A DNA stretch of 64,000 bases from BOG-224 sp963783505 (GTDB taxonomy: Bacteria; Acidobacteriota; Terriglobia; Bryobacterales; Bryobacteraceae): positions 78,620 to 142,619 of the forward strand of contig CAWAOP010000057.1 in assembly GCA_963783505.1 (NCBI GenBank). Reading direction: 5' to 3'. The notes beneath the pieces are model-generated. The model did not search any database, was not told where the DNA came from, and saw nothing but the letters and a program-made list of their open reading frames with translations. How positions within the stretch are numbered: the first letter of the stretch is position 1; every line of letters starts with the position of its first letter. The position numbers were made by a program, and so were the translations under genes. This document shows positions 41,028 to 51,460 of the stretch, in pieces.

Positions 41028-41975
41028 ATGATCGTTCTCAGAGACAGGATCGTGTCAACGCGGCTGGTCTGGCTTGCTCTCGCCCTCAGCGCCTCCGCGC
41101 AAGGCGCCGAACACAGCGTGCGATACGCCGAGACTATAGCCTCGCTGAACGCAGCCGCTCCCGAATCGACGTGCCAGGCGCGAGCTACGCTGCGAGCTTG
41201 GATACCCGATGCGAATGCGTCCGACCGGGCCGCTATGTTCCGGTCGTTCAGGGAGTTCTATCTACGATCCGTCATGGCCACGGACGCGGCCCTCTATAAG
41301 GCGCTCGGGCCGTCATCCGGAGAGATTGTCGGATGGTTCGGCGAAAGCGGCTCCTTCGAAGCGGTACGAAAACGGATTCAGGGCAACCCGGAATTGCTCA
41401 AGACCGTAGCTCCGTGGCTCGATTGCGGCTTCGCCCTGTCCGAAGGCGAGGGGATGATCGACGTAGATATGGACCCTGCGACGCTGCTGGAATTCGCGAA
41501 CTCGCTCCCCGACGATCTGGCGGGTTTCGTCCGCTTCGAGGCCGCCGAGCGCGGGCAAGAAGTGGCCGGCGACGCTACGCTCATGATCTCGCTCGATCAG
41601 TTGGGCGACCGCTTGGCTCGGTGGGAAGAGTCTGAGCGGCGCTACCCGGACCTTCCCGAGACCAAAGCTGAGGTGGTCGCCGAGGTCCACCGCCTGGCGT
41701 GGTTCGCCTTCCTGGGGATCGACAACACGCGGGTTTACGACCGGGAGACGTTTCGCGTTCGCCCCGAGGTCATCGCGTTTTGGAGCCGGCAGGCCGAACG
41801 CTATCCCGACTCGAAATACCGCCCGCTGGCGGAGGAACTGGTCAGGCGGATGCAGGCTGGAGACGGGCGATTCCGAGCCGAGGATCGCGCACTCTTCGAG
41901 CGGTTTGGCTTCGGCTCGGAGTTTGAGGTGTTTTGGCGCGACTACGATTACAGAATGCGCAACCCCCCGCGCTAG
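41028..41975 (+). CDS. secreted protein of unknown function
   Basis: 315 residues from the ATG at 41028, which gives a signal peptide (STRLVWLALALSASAQGAEH). The mature protein is helical with no repeats or catalytic motifs that I recognise (RAMFRSFREFYLRSVMATD-type and DRLARWEESERRYPDLPETK segments). Length and codon use suggest a real gene. It stands alone between the nuclease pair and the first fkbH gene. Confidence 0.65.
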   Translation: MIVLRDRIVSTRLVWLALALSASAQGAEHSVRYAETIASLNAAAPESTCQARATLRAWIPDANASDRAAMFRSFREFYLRSVMATDAALYKALGPSSGEIVGWFGESGSFEAVRKRIQGNPELLKTVAPWLDCGFALSEGEGMIDVDMDPATLLEFANSLPDDLAGFVRFEAAERGQEVAGDATLMISLDQLGDRLARWEESERRYPDLPETKAEVVAEVHRLAWFAFLGIDNTRVYDRETFRVRPEVIAFWSRQAERYPDSKYRPLAEELVRRMQAGDGRFRAEDRALFERFGFGSEFEVFWRDYDYRMRNPPR

Positions 41976-42069
41976 CGCCACTCTCGATCCTGTCCAGACA
42001 GGCGTCTTTCCTTCGCGGGCGATGACTTCCCGGCTCCGCTCGGAATGCTTTCGCTAAGATGGTTATTCG

Positions 42070-43806
42070 ATGACCGTTACTCAGGCGCTCCAGGTCATTC
42101 GCTCGGCTCCCCGCGACGCGGCGCGCTTCGACGTGCGCCTGGTATGCGGATTCACGCCGCTGGACCTCGGGACCTTTCTGCGCGCGCATCTCCAAAAGGC
42201 GCTCCCGGCGCGGTTCGTGAATGTCGCGACGGGCCGGTTCGGCGACACTGCCGGCGCGCTGGAAGAGGCTTCGGCCTCGGATCTCCACGCCGTGGCGCTC
42301 GCGCTGGAGTGGAGTGACTTGGACCCGCGCTTCGGTTATCGTACGACGGGAAGCTGGGACGCCGATTCGATCTCCGACGCAGCCGCCGAGGCGCAACTGG
42401 CGCTGGATCGCCTTGGGGCGGCCATCGGCAGGATCCCTTCGCACGTCCCCATCGCGGCGTCGCTTCCGACCTTGCCATTGCCGCCGGTCTTCGGTCCCCC
42501 TGCCTGGCGCGCATCCGAAACGGAATTGCTGCTGGAACGGCGCCTCGCGGCGTTCGCCTGCGAGATCGCGAAACGCCGCGGCCTGGCCCTGGTGAATCGC
42601 ATCCGGCTCGCGGAGGAGTCGCCGGCCGCCGCCCGTTACGATTTGAAATCCGATCTGCTGACGGGGCTTCCGTACACGGTGCGCCACGCCGATCGAGTGG
42701 CCGCGGCGCTAGCCCGCATCATTGCGCCTCCGGCCCCGAAGAAAGGAATCATCACCGACCTGGACGACACGCTGTGGAACGGCATCGTGGGCGAGGTGGG
42801 GCCGGATGGGGTCAGTTGGGATTTTGCCAGTCACCACCATCTGCACGCGCTCTACCAGAAGCTGCTCTCGTCTTTGGCCGGGCAGGGCGTTTTGATCGCC
42901 GTCGCGAGCAAGAACGACCCAGGCGTCGTCGAAGAGGCGTTTCGCCGGCAGGATCTGGCCTTGCGGCCCGAGCGCGTTTTTCCGATCGAGGCCAACTGGA
43001 ATGCCAAGTCGGCTTCCGTCGCAAGAATCCTTCAGGCTTGGAATATCGCGGCCGATAGCGTGGTGTTCATCGACGACAGCCCCATGGAGTTGGCGGAGGT
43101 CGCGGAGGCGCACCCCGGCATTCACTGTCTCCGCTTTCCCAAAGGAGACTATGCCGCCGGGCTGGCGATGCTTCGGGAACTGCGCGACCTGTGCGGCAAG
43201 GAACAGGCCTCGCAAGAGGACGCCTTTCGGCTGGACAGCATTCGACGCAACGTCGAGTTTCAGAGCATGGCTGCGAACGGCGCGGCGCCGGAAGAGTTTC
43301 TCGAGCGGGCCGGCTCCTCGGTGATCTTCGAGTTCTCGGGAGTGGCCGATGACAGCCGCGTACTGGAGCTCGTAAACAAGACCAACCAGTTCAATCTGAA
43401 TGGCATTCGATACTCCGAAGCGGACTGGCGGCGGAGGCTCGCGCGGCCGGGCGCTTTTGTGGCGGCGGTCTCCTACGCGGACAAGTTCGGGCCGCTGGGC
43501 AAGATCATGGTCGTCGAAGGCGAGCGGCATGGGGAGAGATTGAGCGTAGCCGTCTGGGTGATGAGCTGCCGTGCGTTCGCTCGCAGGATCGAGTATCAGT
43601 GCCTGAGAACTCTATTCGAGCGGTTCCAGGCCACCCAGATCCGCTTCGAGTTCGCAAGCACGCCGAGGAACGGCCCGCTCCAGGAGTTTTTCAAAGCTAT
43701 TTTGGGCGAAGCCCCCGAATCCGATTTCTCCCTTACGCGGGAGCAGTTCGATGCGGCTTGCCCCCGCCTCTACCACGATGTAAAGGAATTTAGGGAGAAC
43801 GCATGA
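42070..43806 (+). CDS. FkbH-like protein (HAD phosphatase plus acyltransferase-like domain), module 1
   Basis: 578 residues. An N-terminal SGNH-like region (about 1-200) precedes the HAD domain with the nucleophile motif ITDLDDTLWNGIVGE at about 228-242, ASKNDPGVVEEAF and VFIDDSPMELAEV. The C-terminal third is GNAT-like with LVNKTNQFNLNGIRYSEADW. FkbH proteins load a glyceryl group from 1,3-bisphosphoglycerate onto an acyl carrier protein. The carrier gene starts in an ATGA overlap with this stop. A paralogue with the same layout is on the other strand at 49528-51258. Confidence 0.9.
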   Translation: MTVTQALQVIRSAPRDAARFDVRLVCGFTPLDLGTFLRAHLQKALPARFVNVATGRFGDTAGALEEASASDLHAVALALEWSDLDPRFGYRTTGSWDADSISDAAAEAQLALDRLGAAIGRIPSHVPIAASLPTLPLPPVFGPPAWRASETELLLERRLAAFACEIAKRRGLALVNRIRLAEESPAAARYDLKSDLLTGLPYTVRHADRVAAALARIIAPPAPKKGIITDLDDTLWNGIVGEVGPDGVSWDFASHHHLHALYQKLLSSLAGQGVLIAVASKNDPGVVEEAFRRQDLALRPERVFPIEANWNAKSASVARILQAWNIAADSVVFIDDSPMELAEVAEAHPGIHCLRFPKGDYAAGLAMLRELRDLCGKEQASQEDAFRLDSIRRNVEFQSMAANGAAPEEFLERAGSSVIFEFSGVADDSRVLELVNKTNQFNLNGIRYSEADWRRRLARPGAFVAAVSYADKFGPLGKIMVVEGERHGERLSVAVWVMSCRAFARRIEYQCLRTLFERFQATQIRFEFASTPRNGPLQEFFKAILGEAPESDFSLTREQFDAACPRLYHDVKEFRENA

Positions 43807-44051
43807 CCGACGTAACGACCAGGCTGATACAGTGCTTTCAAGTGGTGTTTCCGGACTTGCCCGAATCCGGGATCCTCACGGCGACCCCGGCTTCGGTGGC
43901 GGAATGGGATTCCGTTCACACCATCTCGCTGATTCACGTCGTCGAAGACGAATTCGGCGTCGAAGTCGATCTGGAGATGCTGATGGAATTGAGTTCCTTC
44001 GAGAAGATAAGAGACTACATCGAAGGCCGTCTGGCGGGATCTGGCTCGTAA
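43803..44051 (+). CDS. acyl carrier protein, module 1
   Basis: 82 residues. AEWDSVHTISLIHVVEDEFG contains the phosphopantetheine serine (Ser37) in the usual D-S-x-x position; the acidic helix II and hydrophobic pattern fit a carrier protein. It overlaps the fkbH stop by four bases (ATGA), implying a dedicated FkbH partner that would carry the glyceryl or derived unit. Confidence 0.88.
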   Translation: MTDVTTRLIQCFQVVFPDLPESGILTATPASVAEWDSVHTISLIHVVEDEFGVEVDLEMLMELSSFEKIRDYIEGRLAGSGS

Positions 44052-44095
44052 TCGCGGCGTTCGGCGCGACCCGGAGTGAGTCCGTCTCTGGCTGC

Positions 44096-44530
44096 TTACG
44101 CTCCTCCGGCGGGACGAGGCAGCTCCCTTTCGAGATACTCCACCAGAAGGTTCTCTCGCGTTGACATCCACGCGATCCTTCGCCCGTTGAATGCCACGGC
44201 CGGGCGCGGACGGCTTAACAAAGCGGCCCGTTGCGCTCTCATCGTCCGAATGTGCTCCTCGATATCGTCCACTTCGAAGCACAGATGGTGAAGGCCGCCG
44301 CCCGAGGTCACGAAGCGGGCCAATGGCGAATCCTCGCCGAGGGGTTCGATGAGTTCCAAGACCGAGCCGCCTCCCGGGGCGAATTCCAGGAAGACTACGC
44401 GGGCGTGCTGAAGCGGATCGTTGAACGGGCCCCGCAAGGCGATTGGGCGCAGGGCCTCGCGCCATTTCGGAAGGCTCTCGTCTACCGACCGTACCGCATA
44501 GCCGACATGGTGAAAGGAGGGTTCCGGCAT
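44096..44530 (-). CDS. VOC/glyoxalase-fold protein, methylmalonyl-CoA epimerase-like
   Basis: 144 residues from the ATG at 44530. FHHVGYAVRSVDESLPKWRE, RVVFLEFAPGGGSVLELIEP, GGGLHHLCFEVDDIEEH and NLLVEYLERE are the four beta-alpha-beta-beta-beta landmarks of the vicinal oxygen chelate fold, with metal ligands His, Glu, His and Glu in place. The spacing resembles methylmalonyl-CoA epimerase. In this context it may act on an acyl-ACP or CoA intermediate; this is speculative. Confidence 0.82.
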   Translation of the reverse strand: MPEPSFHHVGYAVRSVDESLPKWREALRPIALRGPFNDPLQHARVVFLEFAPGGGSVLELIEPLGEDSPLARFVTSGGGLHHLCFEVDDIEEHIRTMRAQRAALLSRPRPAVAFNGRRIAWMSTRENLLVEYLERELPRPAGGA

Positions 44531-44793
44531 CGAATTCTCTTTCCATCTCCGCGCCCAGGCCTCATGCCGCCTGGGGCGCCGCGCAGGGTCGGCGATCCGT
44601 CCGCGACAATACCGCGGGGGGAATTCGCACGAGATGTGCGGCGCGGCCGATCCCGCTGAGATGGATTGTACCGCGACCATGCGCAGTTCCCGGTTTCCGC
44701 CGGTATGCGCGTTCCTATTTGCTAAACTAAATTGCGCTTGTCGCAGCTTCTCGAACGGATGAGTGCGACGATCGCCAATAGGTATTGCAGGAA

Positions 44794-45880
44794 TGGGTGA
44801 GATTCGCGCTTTCTCCGAGGAATTCGTACGCCAGGCGGCGGATCTTCAGATGAAGCTGATCCTCGGACGGCGGAACCAGCCGGCGAGCGAAGCAACTTCA
44901 GAATCACTTTCGCGAGATCTTTCTCAGAAACCCCTGGTCTACGCCCGATGCTCCCTCTTTGATTTACCTGGACCAGGGAAATCTGGTAGGGTTCCTGGGG
45001 GTCTTCTGCCCTTCCATGGAATACCGGGGACAGACCGATCCGCGTCGCCGCCTTGTGTCAGTTCATGGTGGACAGCGAGAGCCATAAAGGCAACGCCGCG
45101 ATTGAGTTATCGCGCCGGTGTTTCGCGGGGCCGCAGGATATCAGTTACACGGACGGCGTCAGCAAAGGGGCCGTTCAACTCTGGTACGCGGCGGGCGCGC
45201 TCCCGGCGTACATTCAGTCGTTCAACTGGGCCAGAATCTTGCGCCCGGCCCGGATTGGGGCGAAGGCCTTTGGAAGGCTGGGGCCGCTGGGCGCCGTGGC
45301 GCGAGCCGTGGCCGGGCCGGTGGACTACCTGATTTCCAGGTTGCCCGTGGGGGCATTGCGCCTCCCGTCGTCGCCTCTGGAATCGCGGCAGGTTTCGCCG
45401 GATGAAATGCTGGCGGTCATGAAGGAGGCAGGCCCGCGCGAACTCCTGAGGCCAGTTTATTCGCAACCCTCCTTCGGGTGGCTGCTGGCGACCATCCAGT
45501 CGCCGCCGCACGCGGGCAAACTGCGCGCCCTGGCCATGCGCGACGCGAAAGGGGCCCCATGCGGGTGGTGCATTTACCTAGTCAGGCCGTCCGGGATGGG
45601 CTTCGTGCTTCAGATCGCGTCGCGCAGGCGAGACCAGTTCGGCGCGGTGCTGCGCGCCCTGTTTCGCGATGCGTGGCTGGAAGGCTGCACGGACGTCCGT
45701 GGTTCGGCCATTCCAAAGCACTTGATCGAACTGACCGCGGAATACTGTCTCTTCCGGCAGGCCGAGCCCTGCGTGGCCCTGCACAGCCGCGACAAGGAAC
45801 TGGCCAACGACATCCGAACGGGCGATGCCAGTCTGTCCAGGCTGGATGGCAATTCCTGGATAGGGTTCACCTGGTTCTAG
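44794..45880 (+). pseudogene. GNAT-like acyltransferase in the glycan region, two frameshifts
   Basis: Three overlapping frames join into one protein of about 360 residues: MGEIRAFSEEFVRQAADLQM in the first, then QLQNHFREIFLRNPWSTPDA and LIYLDQGNLVGFLGVF in the second, then RVAALCQFMVDSESHKGNAA to the end at WIGFTWF. Each junction needs loss of one base (near 44889-44893 and 45025-45032). LVGFLGVF and HKGNAAIEL resemble the acyl-CoA binding parts of GNAT enzymes. It is a relative of the convergent gene at 45904-46988. Either decayed or read with two errors. Confidence 0.7.
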
Positions 45881-45903
45881 CGAGCGCCTCCCGCACGCCG
45901 CCG

Positions 45904-46988
45904 TTAGAAATTCTCAAAGAGCGAAAAATCCCAGGCGTCCGGCGATTGCAGGTCTCCGGCGAGACCGGCTTCCGGCGCCTTATAGAACAACTGCCAGAGA
46001 GGCACATGGTAGGAGCGCGGACGCAACGCCTCGGCCACGGCTCGTTTCACCGCGTCCCGCGGTCATGAATTTAAGCGCGGCGGCGCCGTGACTCGCGGGC
46101 GTACCATGCGGCGCCCAGCAGGAGGTCCCGAATAGCGGCCGGGTCGTCGTCCGCCGTCTGCAAATCCGCGATATCGCAGAGCCGCGCTTCGGGAGCGAAC
46201 TCCAACTGCCGGAGCGGCGCCACGGCGTATCCGGAAAGGCCGCCGGGGCCTTCCCTGACGACAATCACGGCCCGGCCTTTATCGGAGTCCTCCCGGAACC
46301 TCCATTCGAGGGCCGCCCGGCTTCGAACGGCGCGCAGGCGTTTCGGGCCCTGGCGCAGGCGATCCCAAAAGGCGTCGAACCTTTCGTCGAAGCTATCGAT
46401 TTGCCGCACCGCCGAACCGGGACGGCCGAGCCGGCCGCCTCGGAGAAAATCGGCGATAGCCAGCGCGGCGCCGGCCGGCCACGAAACCAGATTCGCCGCC
46501 GGGAAGGCTCGCTTGCGCAACGCCGCCGCCGCGAAAATGCGCCGGCGCAGAGGCCACATATAGGGGTCGTGATAGCCCGGCGCGGGGATGCGGCTCACTT
46601 TCAAGCGGGTCAGGATTTCCGAGGTTGCAGGAGCGGCGCTGCTGACCAGACAGAGATCCACGGCTTTCTGAGTCAGGAACGCGAGGAGCAAAGGCAGGGA
46701 GGATCCCCGGGCGGCCGGTTCCACGCCCCAATCGCTTCCGACGCAGCCTCTTAGCCGCCTCCCGCCGAATTCGTACGGGACGTGAATGCTGGCCAAGGCG
46801 CCGGCCAGGTCTCCGTCGCCTTTATCGAGGACCCAACCGATCGGAACGCCGCGGAAATCGTCGAAAAACGGAGACGATTCCCAGCGGCGCCTCCAACTCG
46901 CGGGCTCCATCGGACTCAACCCGCAACGCGCGTTCAGCGCGCAAACGGCGCGGGCATCGTCCAGCGTCATGGGCCGGAGCCGGAACAT
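45904..46988 (-). pseudogene. GNAT-like acyltransferase in the glycan region, two frameshifts near the 3' end
   Basis: The first 305 codons are open (MFRLRPMTLDDARAVCALNA, IGWVLDKGDGDLAGALAS, SSLPLLLAFLTQKAVDL). After WYARES the frame must shift at about 46081-46088 to read AAALKFMT and again at about 46055-46061 to read DAVKRAVAEALRPRSYHVPL up to DAWDFSLFENF and a TAA at 45904-45906. Both are single extra bases. The restored end matches the style of the neighbouring gene (both end with a short aromatic tail). Without repair the protein lacks about 55 residues. Confidence 0.7.
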
Positions 46989-47019
46989 GCGTCTTGTTAG
47001 CCTCCCAGGCGAAGATCCA

Positions 47020-48058
47020 TCAACGCTTCACGAAAACCTTCGTGATTGGCGCGTCCCACACGCCATTAAGCGAAATGCCGAGGTAGCGTGTCCGGCAATG
47101 CGGGACCATTCCCAGTGTATGCCTGGGGAGAGAATAGACGCTTTCGCGATGCGCTCTCCGCAGGTTACCGCGCATGGTTGTGACCCCGGCCACAAACCCA
47201 AGCCGCTTGGCCGTCTCGAATTCGCGAGCGCCGCACGCTCCAGGAGAACCGTAAGGATAAGCGATGCTAGTGACTTCAACGCCCAGCCGGCTTCGCAACT
47301 CATCGCGGGCGTCTCCCATCTCCCGTTCCGCCTCGCTTGCCGCGAGCCGCGCCAGCATGGGATGCGAGACGCTGTGAACACCCACGCTGACAAGCGGATC
47401 GCCGGCCAGCGCGCGCATCTGATTCCATGACAGGTAGAACTGATCGGCCAATGCCACGGCGGATGCGCCGAGCGCCTCGCAGGCTTCCGCCAGAGACTCG
47501 TCCGCGCCCGGCCAGCTTTCGACATGCCCTTCGAGACGCCGGTAGAACGCAATCCTGGATTCGCTCTCGGGCCTCGAAAACTCGACCTTGTCTCGCGTTC
47601 CGGGCCGGCGAAGAACGCATGAAATCGGTTCGAAGGCAGAGCGCTTCCAGCAATATATGCCACGGCACGATTCTCCGGCTCAGCCAGCCAGTGACGGGAA
47701 AGACGGAAAACGGGGCGGAGAACTCGCGAAACACGGGCAAGGCATGTTCCAGGTTGTCGAGATGCCCGTCATCGAGCGTAATTGCGACGAACTTCCGCGG
47801 CTCGCTCAATCGATCGGGGACCGTGGAGAGCGGAACGATTTCCAGCCCGGCGCGGCGGAGAAACTGGAGAAAACCCCTTAGCTGCGACACGGTGACGGCG
47901 TTTCCCAGATTGAGTGTGAGAGCGTCGTCCGGGAGCACGCGATGGAAAGCCAGGATGGCGCCGGCGCCCGAATAGAACGGCTTCATCAGATGGGTGAGAC
48001 CGCTGAAATACAGCGCATCCACCATCCATTTCTTGAGCAGATCGTCTCGCGTCAACAT
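47020..48058 (-). pseudogene. polysaccharide deacetylase (NodB-type), two frameshifts
   Basis: From the ATG at 48058: AILAFHRVLPDDALTL, then the NodB motif FVAITLDDGHLDNLEHALP and FSVFPVTGWLSRR. The frame then breaks near 47637-47644 (to PSNRFHAFFAGPER) and near 47588-47596 (to DKVEFSRPESESRIAFYRRL), after which it runs intact through VGVHSVSHPMLARL (the HxxxH metal site) and IAYPYGSPG to the end. Both breaks look like loss of one base. Restored, the catalytic Asp-Asp and His-His sites are all present. It would remove N-acetyl groups from a surface glycan. Confidence 0.78.
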
Positions 48059-48116
48059 GGCGCCTGACTCAGAATAACAACGCGTCGCTAATATCGGCCG
48101 GCCGCGGGAGTCCGGC

Positions 48117-49296
48117 TCACAACTGGCCGCCGGTGAGCGGCAGGCATTGTCCCGTGATGAACCGAGCGCCCGGAGACAGGAAGAACTCAACCGCTCGCGA
48201 GACGTCCTCGGGAGAGCAGAGCCTTCCCAGCGGCACCTTAGCGGTCTCGGCCAGCAGCGCCCCGGTGGTTTTCGCGGCGTTCATTCCCGCCGGGACAAGT
48301 GACGGAGCCACCAGATTGATGGTAATTTCCGCTCGCGCCAGCTCGGGAGCGAGCAGCCGGACGGAGTGTTCGAGAATCGCCTTGCCGAGCGAGTACGCCG
48401 CCATGTTCAGCACCGGTTTCAGTGTGCCGGCCGTGGAGCCCAGCACCACCAACCGGGCCCGTCCATCCGCCGCCGTGCGCAGAAACCGCGCCAGGCGGAT
48501 GGTTGCCAGGGCTCCGAACTCCACCTGAGTCCGAACCACTTCCATGTCCTCGTCGAGAAGTCCGCCCTTCGGCGCTCCAGGCCACGCGCCATGAACCAGG
48601 CCATGCAGCTTTCGCCCGCCCAGGCGATGCAGAATGCGCCGCTCCCAATCGTCCGCGGCCAGATCCGCCGCGACCCACTCGACGCCCGGCGCGGCCGCCA
48701 GAGTGGCGGCGTCGGGCAGCGACCGCGTCACGGCCACGATCCGATAGTTCTCCGAAAGCGTGGATACGATGTGGGTCCCGAGGCCGCCCGTTGCGCCGGT
48801 CACCAGTACGTTCGGCTTTCCATCGCCGGAGGGCGCCTCCACGACCTCCGGGACGGGCGCTGTACGGCTCTCGTGAAGCGAGAAGCCGATGTGAATCTCC
48901 GCCGTGGCCGTCATGTCGCGAAGGCCGATCACGCGGACCAGCAGCACGCCGTTTCCCGTGTGCGCATTCCACGACGCAATCTCGCCGATCACTCGCACTC
49001 TTGACGGAAAGTACAGAGGAGCCGGGAACCGGCACTGGAACGACCCGACCACGACGTCGCGTCCAGGCAAGTACATCCCCGCCATGGTGGACGCGAGAGC
49101 CACCTGGAGCGCGCCATGGGCGATCCGCGCCTGGTAATTGGTGCGCCGCGCGTACGCCTCGTCTACGTGCAGAGGGTTCCAGTCTCCGGAAAGCTCCGCG
49201 AACGCGGTCACGTCGCCCGTCGGTGATATCGCGCTCGAACTCCACGCGCAGGCCGGCCCTCAGTTCGGAAGCCGCGTAGGTCCTTGGCTCATTCAT
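48117..49296 (-). CDS. MaoC-type hydratase fused to a short-chain dehydrogenase, one frameshift
   Basis: The ATG at 49296 gives MNEPRTYAASELRAGLRVEF; one extra base in CCC at 49216-49218 (GGG in the gene) separates this from DVTAFAELSGDWNPLHVDEA. The MaoC half has D-x-N-P-x-H and YQARIAHGALQVALAST; the SDR half has VLVTGATGGLGTHIV, VVLGSTAGTL and the YxxxK site MAAYSLGKA. About 390 residues restored. It could process a (hydroxy)acyl-ACP made with the neighbouring FkbH-ACP pair. Its start overlaps the acyl carrier gene by eight bases. Confidence 0.83.
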
Positions 49297-49531
49297 TGCC
49301 CAGCCGCTCCTCCAGCCGCTGAACGATTTGCGCAAACGACGCGAGCTCGCCGAATTCCTCCAGCATGAACTCCACCTGGAAAGCTTCGCCGATCATGGTG
49401 AGCAGGTTTACCTGCGCCACCGAATCCCATGCCGCCAGGGACGCGGAACTCGCGCGGGGAATCTCGTCGGCGCGAAGGCCGGGGAATACCATGGCAAAAC
49501 AGCTCGTCACTCGATCGCGTATATCGTTCAC
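49289..49531 (-). CDS. acyl carrier protein, module 2
   Basis: 80 residues from the GTG at 49531, overlapping the upstream fkbH stop by four bases (GTGA). AAWDSVAQVNLLTMIGEAFQ places the phosphopantetheine serine at Ser37, the same position as in module 1, to which it is clearly related (DRVTSCFAMVFPGL versus TRLIQCFQVVFPDL). Confidence 0.87.
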   Translation of the reverse strand: MNDIRDRVTSCFAMVFPGLRADEIPRASSASLAAWDSVAQVNLLTMIGEAFQVEFMLEEFGELASFAQIVQRLEERLGNE

Positions 49532-51258
49532 TCGGTTAGCTCCTCCACCCGGTGCGGCAGTCCGCCGCACTGCGACGTAAAGTCGGAACGCAAAAGCCGC
49601 CAGCCGCCGTCGCTTGAATCTCGCACGCCGATGGACTGGAAGAACCGCTGGAGCGGCTGGTTCCTTCCGGTGATATGAAAGGCAAGTTCCATTTCGTCCA
49701 CGTCGAACCGGCGGAACAGGGCATCCAGAACATGGCTCTCCAACATGCGCGAAAATGCCCGGCAACTCATGACCCAGTGCGAGACCGCAAGTTTGCCCTC
49801 GGCCCTGGTTCCCACCAGAACGGCCACCGCGCCCAGCGGCCCGAACCGGTCCCGGTAAGACAATACGCCGCAAATCCGGCCAGGATCTTCGAACATGCGC
49901 TTCCACTCGCCTTCGGCGATGCGCATGCCATTCAGGTTGAACTGATTGGTTTTGTTGATCAGATCCAAGGCTCGTGGGCCGGCGGCGGCCGGGCGCCAAT
50001 CGAGCGTGACCGTTCCATCGAGCCCGCGCAGGAAATCCGGAGACGCGCCCGATTCGGCCATCTCCTTGCGCATCTCCGCTTCCGCCTGGAGACTCTTCCT
50101 GCGCAAGCGGTCCTCCTCCATGAGGGCCGGTTTTCCAAACAGATCGCGCAAATTGCCCAGCAGATCCCAAACCTTGTATGGATCGCCACCCTGAAATCGC
50201 AGGCATGTGAGCTGTGGGTATGCCCGTTGAGCTTCCTCTAATTCCATCGGGCTGTCATCTACGAATACCACGGCCTCCGCGCCGATATTCCAGGATTCGA
50301 GGATTCTCCCGATCGATTCCGATTTCGGCCCCCAGCCGGCGCGGATGGGGAACAAAGACTGTGCGTCGAAGAAAAGATCCTTGCGTGCCAGCGCCGGCTC
50401 CACCACGGATATTTCGTTCTTCGTACAGACGCCCACCAGGACGCCTTGATCGGCCAGATGTCCGATCATCTGCTGATACAGGCCGTGAGTCTGGCTGTGA
50501 TGGCCGATGTCCCACGAGACGCCATCGGGCCCAACTTCGCCGACGATGCCAGCCCACAGCGTCTCGTCGAGATCCGTGATCAATGCCTTCTTGGGCGTCT
50601 TCTGGTATAGGACGCCGGCCAGCGACTCGGCTAATTGCGAGGCGTAGGCGAGCGTGTAAGGAAACCCCGCCAGAATCTCCATCTTCGCGTCCAACGCGCT
50701 TTGGACGCCGGGCGTATCGCCGGAGGAGCGCCGCCGGACGATCCGCACGCCCGAGAGTTGGGAGATCCTGGACAGGAACTCCGCGAGCAACCGCTCGCAC
50801 TCCAACTCCAACGCGCCAGCCTGATCCCGAATGGTTCCCCCAATCGGCGGCAGGGGCAGGCTGGGCGCCGCCACGGCCACGGGCATCCGGGCTGCCAGGG
50901 TTCCGATCGGAGGTTCGATGAGCGCGTAACGCTCCGCGGAGCGAACCACTATATCCGCGACCGCCTCTCTGGACCAGCCGCCCGTCGAACGCAACCCGAG
51001 CCGCGGGTCGATATCGCTCCATTCCAGCGCTACCGCGGCGGCCACAGCGGACGATTCGGCGGCGAGTATCAAATTGCCGATGAGATCGCCGAAAACGCCG
51101 GTGCGCACCTCGGCATCGCGTTCCGGAAGGCGTTCGCACAAGTGCGCCCGGAAGAAACTCGCCAAGTGCAGAGGCTCAAAACCGCATGCCAGGAAATGAA
51201 CGCTCTTGGGCGCCTGCTTCCTGGAGTTGACGATTTCAAACGCCTGCTGAAAAGTCAC
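49528..51258 (-). CDS. FkbH-like protein, module 2
   Basis: 576 residues from the GTG at 51258, chosen because the alignment with module 1 starts there (VTFQQAFEIVNSR against MTVTQALQVIRSA); the frame stays open to 51495 without homology. HAD motif ITDLDETLWAGIVGE at about 225-239, CTKNEISVVEPAL, VVFVDDSPMELEEA, and the C-terminal LINKTNQFNLNGMRIAEGEW. Same length and domain order as module 1, but substantially diverged, so the two modules probably serve different carriers or units rather than being a recent duplication. Confidence 0.9.
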   Translation of the reverse strand: MTFQQAFEIVNSRKQAPKSVHFLACGFEPLHLASFFRAHLCERLPERDAEVRTGVFGDLIGNLILAAESSAVAAAVALEWSDIDPRLGLRSTGGWSREAVADIVVRSAERYALIEPPIGTLAARMPVAVAAPSLPLPPIGGTIRDQAGALELECERLLAEFLSRISQLSGVRIVRRRSSGDTPGVQSALDAKMEILAGFPYTLAYASQLAESLAGVLYQKTPKKALITDLDETLWAGIVGEVGPDGVSWDIGHHSQTHGLYQQMIGHLADQGVLVGVCTKNEISVVEPALARKDLFFDAQSLFPIRAGWGPKSESIGRILESWNIGAEAVVFVDDSPMELEEAQRAYPQLTCLRFQGGDPYKVWDLLGNLRDLFGKPALMEEDRLRRKSLQAEAEMRKEMAESGASPDFLRGLDGTVTLDWRPAAAGPRALDLINKTNQFNLNGMRIAEGEWKRMFEDPGRICGVLSYRDRFGPLGAVAVLVGTRAEGKLAVSHWVMSCRAFSRMLESHVLDALFRRFDVDEMELAFHITGRNQPLQRFFQSIGVRDSSDGGWRLLRSDFTSQCGGLPHRVEELTE

Positions 51259-51460
51259 GATCAGCCTTTGTCTCAGCCCGGGGAGCGGCACGGCGATCCC
51301 AGCCGCCGGCTGCGGCGGGAGCCCCACTCGGCCCGGATAGGCCAGGGCCCCAAGAAACGCTGGGCGGGGAGATCGGCCCAAAGAACAGTTTGCCATAGGA
51401 AGCCCGAGCAGGCCACCTGGCGGGCTGCTGAAAAGAGAGCGTAACCGATGAGGCCGAGCG

